Assembly (NCBI GenBank): GCA_013398955.1
Contig: VWPU01001253.1
Location: forward strand, 1-64,000
DNA: 64,000 nucleotides
DNA from: Callaeas wilsoni
Lineage: Eukaryota; Chordata; Aves; Passeriformes; Callaeidae
Reading direction: 5' to 3'
A program made the translations under genes and the position numbers. Positions within the stretch are counted from its first letter, which is position 1. Every line of letters begins with the position of its first letter. Under the pieces are notes generated by a model. It searched no databases. It saw only the letters and a program-made list of their open reading frames with translations, and had not been told where the DNA came from. This document shows positions 13,476-28,800 of this stretch, in pieces.

Positions 13476-13816
13476 TCATACAAACGGTGTCATCACTGCG
13501 GAAGAGTGACGCAGTCCTTGGATAGCTGCATAAGGACCCTGCTGAAAATAATGGTGGTACCTTGGCATGTGGAAGGATGGGAAAGTGGGGCCACTACCTT
13601 GCATGGAGCTGGCTATAGCAGAGGGTGTAAGAGGCATTCCCAGGCGGCTGTACGGAGGCAGAGATCCTTGGATCGGATGAGGAATGGGTGTAGCTATGGA
13701 TGCAGAGCTGGTACCCAGGGCACTCAAAGACTGTGGATGCTGAAATCCTGGGAAGCTGGTTGAAGAGGAAACCCAGGAACTGAGGGACAGGTTATCAGAT
13801 GTTGTAAAGGCTGACC
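13476..13816 (-). CDS. TBX20: TBX20 coding exon 8 (C-terminal regulatory domain and stop)
   Basis: The terminal coding exon encodes the rest of Gly328 through Val440. It starts [20 protein letters not shown] and continues with Ser/Pro-rich sequence containing [35 protein letters not shown] and the terminal [10 protein letters not shown]. In mouse this region is reported to hold activation and repression functions (established knowledge). The stop TGA is at 13478-13476. The acceptor is CTTGCAG|GG. The opposite strand is open for 148 codons here, but that is a shadow of this exon. Confidence 0.97.
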
Positions 13817-16800
13817 CTGCAAGCAAAGAGAAAGAATACCTAACATTGGCACTGCAACACACAAAGCTGGTAAAGTAGTGAAAAGGGAGAGAATGAGTCT
13901 TTCACAGCAAGCCTGGTTTCAATGACCAGTTATCATTGGAAATACTTCTCAAATACTTCTGTCTTTAAAATGTTATTTGCTGGTTGCTGTCTTTCATCAC
14001 TATATTTTAGACAAATTTCCATTTTCTGAAGCTGCTTGCAGTGGTTTCAACAGTAAAATCAGCTTTGCACATTGAACATTTTAGATATTAAACACTGAAG
14101 CAACTTGTAATGCTGCCACTAAACACTGAAGTGTCTGCTCTGACATGGAAGCTCACTACATTACATCCCTGTTTTGAAGACATGCTTGTAGATTTTTACA
14201 TCAGATCCTTAGTAGAACTGTTGTTTTGGGGTTTTTCCTAAAATTTCAGTGTGGCAAAAATGCAGAGAAACATAATTTGCACTACAACTTTTCTTTTTTT
14301 TTATCCTGGTAAAACTTGTCAACATTACATCTTTCCAGTCAACCTGATTCTTTCTATAATATAGAACGAAAAATTCTAAAAACATAAATGTCAAAGTATT
14401 TTTTTTTCCAACTGTGTACAGTACTCTAATAAACAATACAAATGCTAATTCATAGTAAGAGGTGCAGAACTTGCTCTGAAGGTAATTATCTACTTTTGAT
14501 CAAATGGAAGTGTTCTGTTTGTCATTTTGTTTTGAGTGTGTTTGATCTGAAAAGTTCCAAAAATTATTTCCACAAATCTTTAAACTCTTTGAAATTTTTT
14601 TTTTCTTAAGATTGAAGAATCATAAAAAAAAAGGAAAAATGGTTTCTAAAAGTAGAACTAATTACTTATTTTGTGTTGACAATAAAATTTTGGAGAAACA
14701 ATAATTTGTTTGAAAAATTACACATGGTCATTTTCAAATAATCTGATGACTCTGTTGCTCTTCATCTTTTTAGGCCCTGTATACATCTGGTCATCATCAT
14801 ATGTCTGATTTCTAGAAATGGGGAATACAATAAAATGCTGTAAATAAACTCTTTGTATTCCGCTTCAAACAATAATTTAACTCTTGTCTCATGTATTTTC
14901 TTACTTGACCAACTTTCTTGCTTTAGAAAATAAATTTGTTGGCAAGAGTATTTGACGAAATATAATTTCAATTCAGTATTGCAAAACATTCTGAGACAAC
15001 AAATTTTATAACAGGTATTAGTTTCATGAATCTGAGTCAAGAAGGGAGATTCATCCAAATTGTAGAATGAAAACATATGAAGACTTCTATCCGTCAAGGT
15101 AAACTTACTGGAATTAAGTATAGTAATCAATCATAGCCACACACTCTAACCAAAACTACGAGAAAAAAAACCAACAGAAATAAAAACATGAAAATTGTTA
15201 TTTTTAAAAAATCGTTAATCTCTTGTAGGATATGCTTTCAAATCATGATTAGTTTTTTCCTCTGCTTAATGAAACAAGTAAAACAGCCTAGCAACAGGAA
15301 TAAGAAATTGTGCTAATTTAGCAGTGGAAATAAACTTGAACCAAATCATCGTCCTACCATTGAACCAAATCCTAACTGCTTGGAAATTAGGATCCAGAGA
15401 CAAACTCTAAGGGTGACACATTACTCACAGACCACAGCAAAACCCTTGACAAATCAGAGGGTATCTGAGCATTACTGCACTACAGGGAAAGCAGGATGCA
15501 AATCTGGATTTGCCCAGAAGGTTTGCATTTGGCTCTGTTCCAGATGGCTACTATGAATCCTGTGTGTGGATGCAGGCACAGAGAAATTATGCATTAAGGA
15601 GTTTTCATTGAATTGATATATTTCCTATTTGTTTATTTCTTTGGAAATAGACATCTTGGGATAAATGCAGTACTAATGCTTCCATCTTTAGATGGCTGAA
15701 ATTGGCTGAGCAGAGAATGCTCTGGGAGGGTGCTGAAGTAATTACAAAGCCTATCACTGCTATTTAATTCTTTGTTTTATGCAGAATAAGGTATGTGATT
15801 CTTTCTCATGAATGCCTGTGAAATGATGGTAGGGCTGGAACATTTCTCCTGTAAGGAAAGGCTTAGAGAATGGGGGTTGCTCAGTCTTGAGAAGAGAAGG
15901 CTTTGGGGACACCTAGTTGCAGCCTGTCAGTGCTTAAAGGCGACCTGTGAGAAAGCTGGGAACAAATTTTTTAGCATGACCTGTTGTGACAAGTCAAGGA
16001 GTAAGGGCTTTAAACTAAAAGTGGATAGATTTAGACTGGATATAAGGAAGAAATTTTTTACTACGAAGGTGGTGAAACACTGGCACAGGCTGCCCAGAGA
16101 GGGGCTGGTTGTCCCATCCCAGGAACTATGCAAGGTCAAGTTGGTTGGGTCTCTAAGCAGCCTAATCTAGTTGAAGATGTCCCTGCTCATTGAACGGGGT
16201 TTGCCCTACATGACCTTTAAATGTCCCTTCCAACCCCAACTCTTCTATGGTTTTCATGAGGAACTTCCTCAAGCATCCTTTCCTGCTCCAACTGCAATGG
16301 TCTCCAATTGCAGCTTAGTACTCTAAAAAGTCTCACATACCACTTTTGTCCCACTGCACCAAGGGAATTAGCAGTTCTGAGGCAATCAAGGTCTCAAAGA
16401 GCTTATAACACACACCACCCAGTAACATGTATGTATTTGGCTCTCAGCTCTTATTTTTATGGGGGAACATCCATCAGTTTTGCATAGAAGGTAGTTTTAA
16501 AATACATCGGAAGAAATGAAAATATCTATGTAATTTAAATAAGAACATTATTTCTCTCCTTGTATCTTGAAGGACTTTTCCTTATTTAAGGACACTAGAC
16601 CTAGAGAGAGAGCAAAGGCAGTACCAGTTACTCATGTGCAAGAGCAGTATGATTTACCCTCTGTGCATGTCTTTGGTTGCCCAGCGCGTTCACGTCCCGT
16701 ATAGCATATGGCTCCCAGATCAGAAAAAAGTTCTTTGCCATGATTCACAATCTTTCTCGCTTACTCATTTGCCATATTGCAAGCAAATGCAGAACTGTAC

Positions 16801-19800
16801 CCTTTTATTACATATAAAATTAATTGTAATAAAGTATTATATCCCCCTATGACACCTTTCTAAGGATTCTCTTCTGAAGAGATTTAACGACCAGCTCTCA
16901 TACTGAGGTTCACCCAGTTCATTTTGTCACTCCCAAGGGAGGACATATTAGGGAGAAATTTAATTCTTGAAGAGAAGGTACTTTGCTCTGAGCACTTCTA
17001 GCAATGGAAAATTTAATACTGTCTTCAACAATAACTGGCCTAGGATCTAAGTTCACATGAAGCAAGGTAATCTCCCAGAAGTATGTGAAAGGACGGCATC
17101 ATACCAGGTGAAGAGTTGCTTTAGAAACTCCATAATCTAAGGGCTTGCTCTTAGAATAGATGTGTAAAAACAAGCCCACCTAATCACATTTTTCTGAAGA
17201 GCAACTCATGGTTAAAAATAAGTGTGTTTTCCCTGCACAAGTCCGAAGAGCTCATGACCAGAAATAATGCTCTTATCTTAGCAGCACTGTATGAAGTTAG
17301 AGGACAAGACAAGGGCACTGCCAGTCGGAAGACAGATAGAACTGCTTTACCTCAAGTGGCTGTGGCATATCAGGCAGGTCACAAAGTCAACATGCAAAGT
17401 ATAATGTAACACAAGTTTATGCTAGTCAGCAATCCTACAGGAAGGGTTTGAGATCTGTTTCCAGTGGCAAATTATGACAGATGCAATTTCTCCAGTAAGC
17501 ATCCCCACAAAGAACAAGTCTGTCTTGCTACTACTTTCGCTACTGCTAATGCAGATAAACTGTTTGATAAAGCATTTGGGGATACTTGCTTCAGCAGGAA
17601 CAGCACCTTTAAGAGACTAACAGATAACAATTAAATATTAATTTTTCGGGGAGCTACCGAATTTTCTTCCTGAGGAGGCAAAGTGGGTTAACCACAGGCT
17701 GGTTGAAGATGGTTAGAACTAAGTCCTCTGTTCACAGAAGGCTGGAGGGGCAGCAAGTGGCACATGCATGTGGTACTTTACAAGTGGTGTGGAGCCCACC
17801 TAGTAAGTCCTGCCAAGACATGGGGAGTGTTAACTTGTTCTCGGCACCACAGTAATGAAGTTGTCTGGTTTGCAGACCTGTTGAAGAGGAAGCAGAACTA
17901 ATTCTCTTCTGATGACAAAGATTATATGGTCGTCTCTAGAACTGCCTTCTGAATTGAACCACCCACACCAGCGCCACGGGCATACCAGATGTCCCAAAGA
18001 GCCAAAAGGTAACAAGTATTCTTCTTGATTATAGGACTTTATGGCAGAGAGACACACCAGAGAAGTGCTTCAGAGTACCACAGTACTGCCTGTGGTCCGG
18101 CTTTTCTCACGCATAACTAGGTCACTACAGTTTACATCATAAGCACGTTTTCCTTACCTCTGCTTTGTGTTGCCTGGCTCTCATCTCCGAGATCATCCTC
18201 TCCTCCATAGGTCCGAATGGGGGATCGGGCATAGGAATGCTTTTGGATAAGGCTCTCCACACTTTCTCTGTGAAAGGAAACAACGTAATGTTTCAATACC
18301 ATCCTAAACAGCATCCTAATTCGTTAAAGTAAATACAATGCCTTTTCCTGTCCAGATCACAGCTCTCTCACACAGACTCTCCAAAGTCACTTAACGAAAG
18401 ACTTATCTCATAGCATGACATTGGAAATGCCGGATTTGGCCTATGTTTTTTTAATATTGTGGATCACCACTTAACAGCTTCTTCAGCAGTGTGAACTTCC
18501 TACTGTGGTCTCAGACAGTGAATATAAGACCAGCACTCTTCATAAATTTGAAAATGCAAACTCTGCGGTTATTTGTGCTGAGTGATGAGTCTGGGTTCAA
18601 AGAGACACCTGTGGTCCAGCTCCTTTCAAACAAGCTTTTGCATCGCACATGACCACCTCATTTGCTGCTCTCCCCTTTTTCTGAAAGGTGTGTCCAGAGA
18701 CAGCTCAGCTCTGACTATTCTCTCTCAGCATCAGTTGAGGGCTGTTCGTAGCAGGAAGTCTACAGATACTACCAGTCTCGTGCCCTGTCTATTCTGGGAG
18801 GTTGGACGTGTCTGCCAGGCCCCTGCCTTGCTGGTAGCAAAAAGCTCTGAAGTCATCCAAACCATTTTTAAATAGAAGGAAGGCATATCTGCACGATAAG
18901 CCTTAGTAGTTTGTGAGGAAGATTCAACCTTACACATTCCCAGCACATTTCCATGTAAGTAGGTGGCATTATACCAAAGATGAAAACAACCTAGGCACAT
19001 TTCCAAAATGGCTTTGACATTCCATTCCTGTTTAAGAAATCTAAGTAGCAATAGTTTCTTAAATCTGCTGCTTGACGAAGGTTTTGTCTGAATTTACCAT
19101 TTGTCCATTATACTTGCTAATGCCCTTCGCTTAGAGAGTGTGCCTGTTGCAGAAATTCCAAGGAAAAATATTTTTCAAGTAACATGATAAATCACAATGG
19201 CACATGTTTTCCTTTCCTACAGAAAGTCCATTATGGTCATTTTGTCCTTGGTCTTTCACTGGCATCATTACTTATGCTAGTCTCCTCAGAAAAAAATAAA
19301 TAAAAAGAGGATCTTATCAAAGTGATTTACTTGTGTCAGGATTGGAAGAGGACTGAAAGCAATGGCAGTTCCTACATAGAGGATGATATAATTGGATTAC
19401 TGCCTTTTAAGTGATTGAAAACAGTAGGCATATCAGGGCTATCTCGAAGAAGATTTTCCAAAGAAAAAGACAGATGGCATTGTTTACATTATGTGCTGAA
19501 TGCCTCTTGAAACATTAGGCTTTCTTCTGAAGCAGAATGTGAAATGCAAAGAATTTTACTTGACCAAAAGGACTATTTCATATGAGTACAGCATAACAGA
19601 ATAACAAATTAGACCAGTGTTGTCTGAGTGATTTAGATACTGGTATATAAACATATTCATAATCAAAGAATTACTAGTCTATAAAGGTCTGAAAAATAAA
19701 TTTGATACAGGTGATTGTCTGTATTGTCTCTATTGACTTTATTTCTAGTAAGGGTCTGCTTATAACGACAGAGATTACAGCATGTAATAATATCCTGATG

Positions 19801-22800
19801 CAACAGAAACAATGCAGGCTGTAGTTCTAGCGCAGTGGGCCAATTTCACCTCTAAAACATTGGATACGATGGCGGCTTGGGGATAAACTCACCCCAATAA
19901 ATTTACATTCGAATTACCTACAGGGATTTAAAAGTAAATCAAATGCCCACAATTATTGCAGACTAAATTCTTTCCAGATGGGTTTGTATGCTAGACAGAG
20001 AACTCTATTATTCTATATGGTTGTCTTCTTTTAAAGGAAAAAGAGAGATGACTTCTTAGTGAACCCTGAATCTGCAAAGTTTGAAACCAGGGAACTACGT
20101 GGTAGGTTTATTTATTTATTTTATGATGTAGTGTTGCAGATAGTATGCAAAAGGTTTTGGAAGATTAATCTGATTCATTGGCACAAGAGGCAAAGGTTTT
20201 TATGGCAGAGGGAACGGTCTAACGTGGAAACTTGGATCAGGGAAAGCAACTAATCTTACAGAAACCGTTCCTATTGTGCAGCTGAGATTTAATATTCAAA
20301 ACTGTATGAGCTTATCTTGACTAACCACGTCGGTTGTTTATGCTATAATCACAAAACACCTACTGAATTTTCATTTTAGAGGTTGAGGCTGTGATTCTCA
20401 TCGTGAGTGCCAAGCGTTGAGACTCACATAAGAATTTAGGCACCTGCCCCCACAGTCCTCAGGTGGCCCCTCTTCTTTCCACATACAACACATGCTGCAT
20501 ATAAACCTCCAAACAGACCTACAAAATGCAAAAGGCTGAGGGCACCTAAGTGTGCAAAATGAAACAGGGAAAAAAAGGAAGTGGTCTATTTTCTGCACTC
20601 ATAAAGCATATCTCTGACTTATCCTCCAAGCACTGTTTCTTTCACTTAGAAAAACAAGAGCAGAAGTCTGCACTTAGATTTCTTTCCTTCCCCTCATGTT
20701 TCAAAGGAAAGGGGTGGCGGTTTCTGCACCATGCTGCAATATTCCATCTACAGAGAACATCGTTTGGAGTCTGGATAAAAAAGACAGCAGTTGCAACTCA
20801 TTTGATCTATGAAAACATTTGGAGTTTCTCACATAGGTTGGAAAGAGGAGACTAACCTCCTCCACCCTTTAAAGACAGAGGTGCCTTAGGACTTACTCCA
20901 ATGCAGATACGTAGGAGGAAGCAAAACTTTAAAAACAGGTCTTAAGTGCCTGTGAAATATAGTTCAAAATGCAGGAACAAAGCTGGCAATCTGGAACACA
21001 GATTCCTTCTTATATCCTTGTTTCCACTGGGTACAAAAGGACTTAAAATCTCAAAATATTTCTGAAAATTCTCTTTTTGGAAGTATGAACTCTCTAGGTT
21101 ATCCCAAAGACAGTGCTCTGGAGAGTGGATTAATACAATACTTTTTTTCAAGAGCCAAAATATTACAATAACACTACTAAAAGGGAAATACATTATTACC
21201 TCTGGCTTTATAGTTCTGTATGCAACATCAGATATCTCAATGTGGTTCAAAGGATTTATGGAAATAATTTTATAAATTGCTGAATGATAAATTAATATTT
21301 GCGGCTTTATGAGTCTATGCTCGAGTTCAAAAAATAGCACGTAAAGAGTATGGTGGAGGTTTTTTTTAAGCTATCTTTGCATATTTTTCAGCAGTATTCC
21401 ACAGTACCCTGTCTGAAGAACAAAGTGACTTCCAGTTACTCAATACTCAACTTCTGTCATTCTGTTTCTTTATTTGTGATCAGAGACTTGTTATCTAATA
21501 CCAAGACCTAACCATTTTTACCTTTTAATGTGCTTTAGAACTCCACAGTTTCTTCTATTAACAAGAAATTAGCATTAAACTTTGTTCTGAGAGAGATCAC
21601 AAGCTGCCAACTGGATAAAGGAAAGATGTCTTCTTTCTGTCAAATGTCTTTGTGTGGTCTACCAACAAGTTTCAGTCTTTCACACTGTCCTTTAACTCAA
21701 AGATATCTTGGAAATATCCAGAGGAGGGAGGAAAGCATGCACATGCACACAATATATTATTATAATTAAGCGGTGCAATGGGCACAACTGGATAACAGTA
21801 GGAGATGACAGGCTGGAGAAGAGCAAGTTAGGGACTGAAGCTGCTTGAGAAAAAGCATCCATGTGCCAAATGGAAAGGAAAAAACTAAGCTCGTATCGGC
21901 AAGCACACCCACAGAGAAGATGCTGAGGAAGGACAAATGTGAAGAGAGATAATAGGAAAAGGAGCTCGGACTGATCCCAATAATCTGCATTCCAACAGAA
22001 GCACACTTTGAGCCCAGCCCTGTCAATAAACCTTATTATGAATGAAGCACTTCTCTCCTTTGTCCAAGAAATGAAACAGCAAAATTTGAACCTGAAATCA
22101 AAGGATGTGAAGGGCTGAGAGAATTCATCAATTAGAAAGGGTTTAGGGTGCACAGGGAACATCTTGCTATTCTGCAGGTTCTAACCTCTTGATTAAACAT
22201 TTCACTCTTGCCTCTGCTTGCAACTCTGATTCCAAAACTAACCTTCTGGCTAGGGATGCTTTATGTCGTGCAGTTCCAAGCTGACTCTTTGGCCTTGTTT
22301 AGCTAACAGTGCCCTATATGTACAGAGTAGCCTCAGAGGATCAAAAGAAGACAGGAAAATCCTGATGTAAATGACAAATGATTCACTAACACTTTACAGA
22401 CTAAACCCAAGATTTGCCATGGATTTGAACTAGGAGAGGGCAGAAAACAGAGCTGGCTTGGTAAGTAGCTGAGGCTCTGTGTGAGGGTGCTCACTTTCTT
22501 TAGCTGTCAACCCAGATTATAGAAATTCTCTCAGGAGATGATAAAGTCCCAGATTATCCTGAGCAGCATCTTTAATCAAGATGAAAGAACAGGGCTTCTT
22601 TGTAGGTGGGAGCAGGCATCTCTGATGTCATTTTTTCTGCTCCTTTTCCTATTACTCTACTTCAGCTGTGCGTCCACTGCAGCCTGGTGATCACCACGAC
22701 CCTGATCCTGAATTTGACAGACAGGAGATGGAGATGGGAAGCCTACCTTCTCCCTTTGGGACAAGAATGCTTAAGACAATACATTTAGCTTTGGTGAAGG

Positions 22801-25800
22801 TGTCAGAAAACCTGATTCAGAACTAGTTTGCTGGAACCAGGGCATCCAATATCTCTCTTAGATCTATACCATGGCTACAAAGAGGATGAAGAGTGATGTA
22901 AGGGGCAGCCATCCTTTCCAGTGGGAGCCAGGTTTAAGCTTCTTTGAAGACAATATGCTAAAGTCAAACTGCGGTGAAGAAGAGCAAGTGGCTGAGCCAG
23001 GCACTCTGAACTTATGTCTCCTGCATAAGTTACTGTTTCAGGAATGGCTACAAGAGGTAAAAAATTCAGAGCAGAGCTGAGTAGCCTTTTAGTATTAACC
23101 TAATTTTTTTTACTCCTTGCTATTCAAGTGCTAGGTATGCAGAAAGGTAGGGATATCCCCAGAATCTGCTCCCTATTCCTGGTGTCATGGGGTTTGTTTT
23201 TTTCTATTTTTTTTTTTCTTTTTCTTTGCAAGGAAAGGCAATGCCAGTTAAAAAAAAAAAAAAAAAAAAAAGGGAAAAAAAAAAAAAATAAAAAATAAAA
23301 AAAAACAAAAAAAAAAAACCCAAACAAAACTGACAATCGTGTTTTGCTTGGCCATTCAGTCCAACACAAAGAAAAATACAGAACAGGATATAAAGTGTAT
23401 GAATTATCAGTTTGCAGCCTGAATGACTTCTTTAGTTCTGCATTTCAAAGGTTTCCTTTTTTTGTAGCTGCCAGTTAGTATGTTTGGACGAAAGCCCAGA
23501 TAACAGAAGACGTCAGAAGTGAGGTGAGGTGAAGACAGATGGAATAAATGGGCTGAGAAGGCACAAAAATAAACTTGTCGGAAGTCGCACTATAGTAGAA
23601 CTTTTTTTTAAGGGAAAAGATGACTAATTTGTCCAAGACACAAGTGCTAAAAACAAGTCTAAAAAAAAACAAAAAAAAAAAACCCAAACAAAAAAACCGA
23701 CCAACGAACAAAACTCCCCCCCACAAAAAACCAAAAACCACTCACCTCCAGAAAAACCAAAACGACACAGCAGAAAGAACAAATAGATTTCTGTAACAGC
23801 AGCTATGAGTGAACAACTTATGCTGTCAGAACCACTGATCAGATATCACTCAGCCTGTACATTCCTGTGGCTTTTATTTGCCATTTTACATAGGCACAAA
23901 CATACAGACATATTAATTCTCCACATATACTTGCTCTTACACTGGTAGATGAATATTAGAGGCTGACCACAGAAACATAATTCAGGTTATGGATGGTCCA
24001 TGGTATGGAGCAAATCCTTGAGCAGGACAAAGTAGTTCCTTTCCACTGCTTAGATTAAAACTGAACCAACTGGGGACAAAACAAGGCCCACAGGCTACAG
24101 TGGCTCATGTGACCTGGCCCAAAAGCCAATCCACAGCCCCAAAACACTTTCACACAAAGTTGAAACTGCTGGGCAATTTCAACTATTGTTACAGATATAG
24201 AGGCTGTTTTCAATCAATTACTGCAATGGATGCATTACTGCAAGAATATATACAAGAAAGAAGGGAAATGAGTCTTAAATTGTGAAAAATCTGGGGTTTG
24301 ATGACTGTAAAAGAACAAATGTACCTCCACAATGGTTTTTACTGGCACCCTCTCAGTAAAAATCCAGCACTTGTAGATGAGCTATAATAAGCATGGATGT
24401 GACAAAGCCTGGCTGAAGCCATGGCATGGGAAAAGTAATTACATTTATGAAGAAGGGGCAAGAAGTTATCAATATACTCACTCCACTTCTCTCAACTGCA
24501 AATAAAAATGAGAAAACTATCTTACATAGCCAGCCCCATGGAGCTCCACTTCACTCAGTGGAGCAACCATTTCTTTCTGATCGTAAGCAACTGAAGAGAG
24601 GTGAGTTCAGAGAAGTACTGTGAAATTGTGACTGGGGGAAGTCCCTGGAAAACTTCCTCTGTGGTGGAAACCATAGGTCTAATTTGACATCATCCCCACC
24701 CCTACATCTGCATGAGGTGAGTGGAAACGACTAGAATAGTATTTTTATACCATATTGCACAAGAAGATAGATAACAGAAAACCTAAGCGAAAAATGAGCC
24801 AGCATATGAGTGCTTAAAAACTTAGGAACTAAAGAGGATTTAACTGGCACAGGGAGCTTTCTGCTGAGTGAAAAGGAACAGTTGCCTGGCTAACAACTAG
24901 CAGAGTCAGATGAACCAGATTAGAAGGGAAAAATTCAGGTGTTTAAACATAGGCAGGTAGTGCTTTCAAGATTCTCTAAGGCATCCAAGCCACCTGCAGT
25001 TCTGAAAGGTATGGTGCAGAAAATACAGACAATTTACCCACCCATATGGAGTGGCAGCTGAAGGCTGGCATAACCTCAGCAGCATCTGGAATGGCACTAG
25101 ATACCAGGCGTTTAGATGCCAGAGTCCCTGGTATTTCTCCCTAAATTCAGGACTTCTTCTCTGAACCTAAACATCAGAGATGATATCTCATGGCTGGTTG
25201 CTGACATTCACAGAGTGACAACTAGCTGAGAATAAAAGATCAGCCGGGAGTTTGACTTGTCGGAGAAAGCCCTACCGACAAAGCCCTACTTAACCATGAA
25301 TGTGGGAGTAGGTCATAGAGCACGTGTATATTTCTGGCTGTTGGTAGGGGACTTCCAAGAGTCCAGAAAGTTCTTCTAGACCAGCAGTAGGCAGTGGGAA
25401 TGGGGTAGAAGGCAGCTCTGTGGGGTGAGCAGGGAGGGGATGGGAGAGAGGATGGCTGCACACAGCCCATCACTGAGCATGTGGCTTTGACTGATCCTTC
25501 AGCAGGGAAGTGCCTGTATCCAAGCATTAGCATGAACTTTGCTTACAGCCTTGCAAGCTGGCATGATGTACTTCCACATCTCAGAGATGAAGCTCCTCAG
25601 GGGAAAATCTGAAATTTTATTACCATGCAAATCCAGTTGGGATGCTGCTCTCTAACTTCCCCATCCCCCCCCATCCTTCCCTTCTCTGCCTAAAAGTCAC
25701 TTGAGTGTGCAACTACACTTTTCCATATTTCCTCTTGAAGTATCCCAGAAGCATTATTGGACTTGTGCAAATGGGTATACTCATTTAACTCTCTCCTTAA

Positions 25801-28800
25801 TAGTTAAAAATCCATACCCTGAACTTGCCTATCACATACTTGGCTCCTGCTCTTGAAATTATCACCTTTTTCACTAGATTTTTTGAATGGGATGTAATTA
25901 TGATGGTTTTATTTATCTATTTATTTTTAACAGACTAATTCTTCATAACAACTCAAGAGATAAATTCAGACTCAAAATAAAAAAATCATCTATTGGGTTC
26001 TGCCTCTGCATCCTTTATGCCTCTGGCAGTGTTTTCTTCAGCAGAAATGCCTCATTACTGCATTTGGCATCCCATAGTCAACACCACAGTATGCTAAGCT
26101 CCATGTTCAGGTAATTGCTGCTAAATGTTCATTTTTTTCTTCACAACCACTGTGGGAGCCTTTTTATAGTAGAGGAGATGTAAATACCACGTAAAAAGAT
26201 CAAAAGGTGAGTCAGAAACTTATGTAAATCACAGTAGCCCCCGACAAAGTCTGCCCCATTGCTGTAAATAGATTACCACAAGTAATGTAGGGAAAAGGTT
26301 GATTGTGAAAGGAACCTGGCATCCTACAAAAAATTTGGTACATACCAAACTCTCCAAAGATTTTTTTCAATACTTAAAAGTCTTGCATAAAGCTATGAGT
26401 ACAAGGAAACCATTCTATGGTATTTAGACAGGAACAAAAGAAAAAGGGCATTTCAAAAGTTTTGCTGTTGCCTACCTCCTCTACTGTTGTGCAAATTTCA
26501 CTATCTTTACATATATTATTTTAACTCCAACACATACAATGCCAACAGATTTAATCCTAAAGGCATTTGCAGCTTGAATTTGTTACATGAGTATCGTAAA
26601 TCTAGAATGGGAAGGCTGAAATCGTTAAAGTCACATATTTATAAAATCATATTCAATTAGGTTAAAAAAGTGCAATTTCTGTCATCATGTCATAAAAAGA
26701 TGTGTTTTTCTCTCAGATCCACTATAAAGAAAAGCTCCCTATATTGTTACAGATAGAGGCTGTTTTCAATCAGTTACAAGAAGCAATCCAATTACTGGAT
26801 GGTTTAGTGCAGTAACTGACTCCAGACTAATTTAATTTCTTTAGGTCTCTAAAGATCAATTGATCTGATTTGTTTCCCTCCCCAAAGGCTGTTTAGGAAA
26901 AAGCAGGCTTAAATACCTGGAAATGAAATACAAAGCTCTGTGCGCTTTCACACTACTTAGGTCATTTGGAAGAGCTGGAACTCAGGATAAATGAGTGCTG
27001 TCTTGGCCCCAGCATCACGGGATGCTTTACGGGAGGCCATTAGGATCACCACGCCGCACTGTAGATTACACATGCACGTGCTGCCTGCACGCCTGCTTAG
27101 GGAGCAGCGCAGGGAAAGTATTTTCACAGCTTCTAGATAACTATTCCATTTTCAAGAGCTTTGCAAGAGTCCATTTGGCCTTCACAGTCTTTTGCCTGGA
27201 AAATAAGTATTTTTCTCCGGCAATGATCTTATAGTTTCCAACTAGACTGAGCAAGAGTCATGCTGTACATTCACCTATTTGCAATTCATGTTGCAATGGA
27301 CATCAAGTAAGAAATTCTTCCTGTTGTCATATCTCACTTCGCTATTTCCTTTGCTTTGTTTCAGATTTCTTTAAGCAATTTTGCTGGTGCTAAAATGAAA
27401 TCTATAGAACCAGTGGGCACTTAGAGAATGATGTCCTCATCTGCCTGAGTATTTTAATGGCAGAACTGAATAAACTCCTTGATATTTCTGCACCATTTGT
27501 ATAACTTAGGCAATTCTCACACAATCTTTTACCAGCCCACTTGCATGTTACACTTTTATTATCTCATGACTTGATGCGTTATGCAGCAGGTTTTGAATTT
27601 TTAAATACTGTTGTAATAGTAATCAGAACTAAGCTTTCTAATTTAAGGCAAAATCAGACCTGACGCAAACTTGGGCTCTCAAATCCAGAGTTTTAATGTA
27701 AGTTTAACAGTTTTAACATTCTGTTTCTTGTATTTATTGTAGGTTTCCCATTTGTCTGCCTTATCTTTCATGGCAACATTTGTGCCTGGGCTTGGCTGCT
27801 TGTCTCAGGGTCTATTCTTACACTTATCAATAAACAAAAGGGCACTGCAGCTTATGCTCAGCATTTCTGACTCCATGCCATGTTCCGTTATAATAAGATG
27901 TCCTCTGGAAAAATTCCCTTCATATCCAGCACCACGACAGTCAGTTCATCCGCACAGAGGTAACTAAGTTTTTCTCCCAGCTTATCTGTTCAGGCTCTTT
28001 CCGCCCTTGCAAAGCTGTGTCGTTAGATGTCTCCTGTCTGTAAAACAAGGAAACCTCTTCCGACAGGTCCTCTCTTGACTATTTATTGCATTCTAACCCG
28101 ACCTCAGTATTCTGTCAATACAGCAGGCTATGCTATTTTATTAAATTTGCCTCCTTTTTTTTGGTCGTTTTCATTTTCAATGAAGGCTTTCACTTAAGAA
28201 ACAATTTTCAACAACTTTGCAAGTGTGCACTGCAGCCTACAAGCTTTCTTTCCCCAAATTACTGTTCTTTTACCCATTTACTCAACAGATCACTAATGAT
28301 CCAGTCACTAGTAACGTGTAAAAGGATACCACTATTTCCCATCCATGGGCCTGCTTACATAGATGTACTTTTGAACTGCTGTAAAGACTTTCTCTAGCTC
28401 TGTGGCTATGACTTCATTGAGCAGTTGGTCCCCTATATGCACCTATGAAAAATGATTCACAGATACATCTGGTTATCTCCACATAGGAGCCTGGAGGGTT
28501 TTGGCCTCTTCAGACTTTCTTTCATGATTGTGTGCTCATAGGAAAAATTGGATGTGCTATATCCATCTCCATCGAGTTCTCTTCCAGCTTAAAGGACACA
28601 AGCAGCTTAATTTGCTTCATTTGCCAAGTTGTTTGACACGATATCATAAAAATGTGATGTGCTGGAAAGCTACCAAGAGATTGAAGTTTATTTCCTAACT
28701 CAGCTGTGGGTTAATGCTTCTGTCCCTATGGCAGCAGTTCCTTGTAATGAGCTGTACACACACAAAACAGTTTCCAGATAAAGCTTTCCCCTGATGCAGC

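Noticed and set aside
13317..13763. 148-codon open frame on the plus strand
   Set aside because: It lies opposite TBX20 exon 8, whose codon composition keeps the other strand open. No independent evidence supports it.
21692..22162. 156-codon minus-strand frame in intron 6
   Set aside because: Same strand as TBX20, but no conserved domain, and the frame fits none of the TBX20 junctions.
23250..23330. Long A-rich tract as the tail of a processed pseudogene or SINE
   Set aside because: The sequence next to it shows no gene or SINE body and no target-site duplication. Treated as low complexity.
26853..26866. Perfect 14-bp palindrome AGATCAATTGATCT
   Set aside because: Several palindromes of this length are expected by chance in 64 kb, and no other feature surrounds it.
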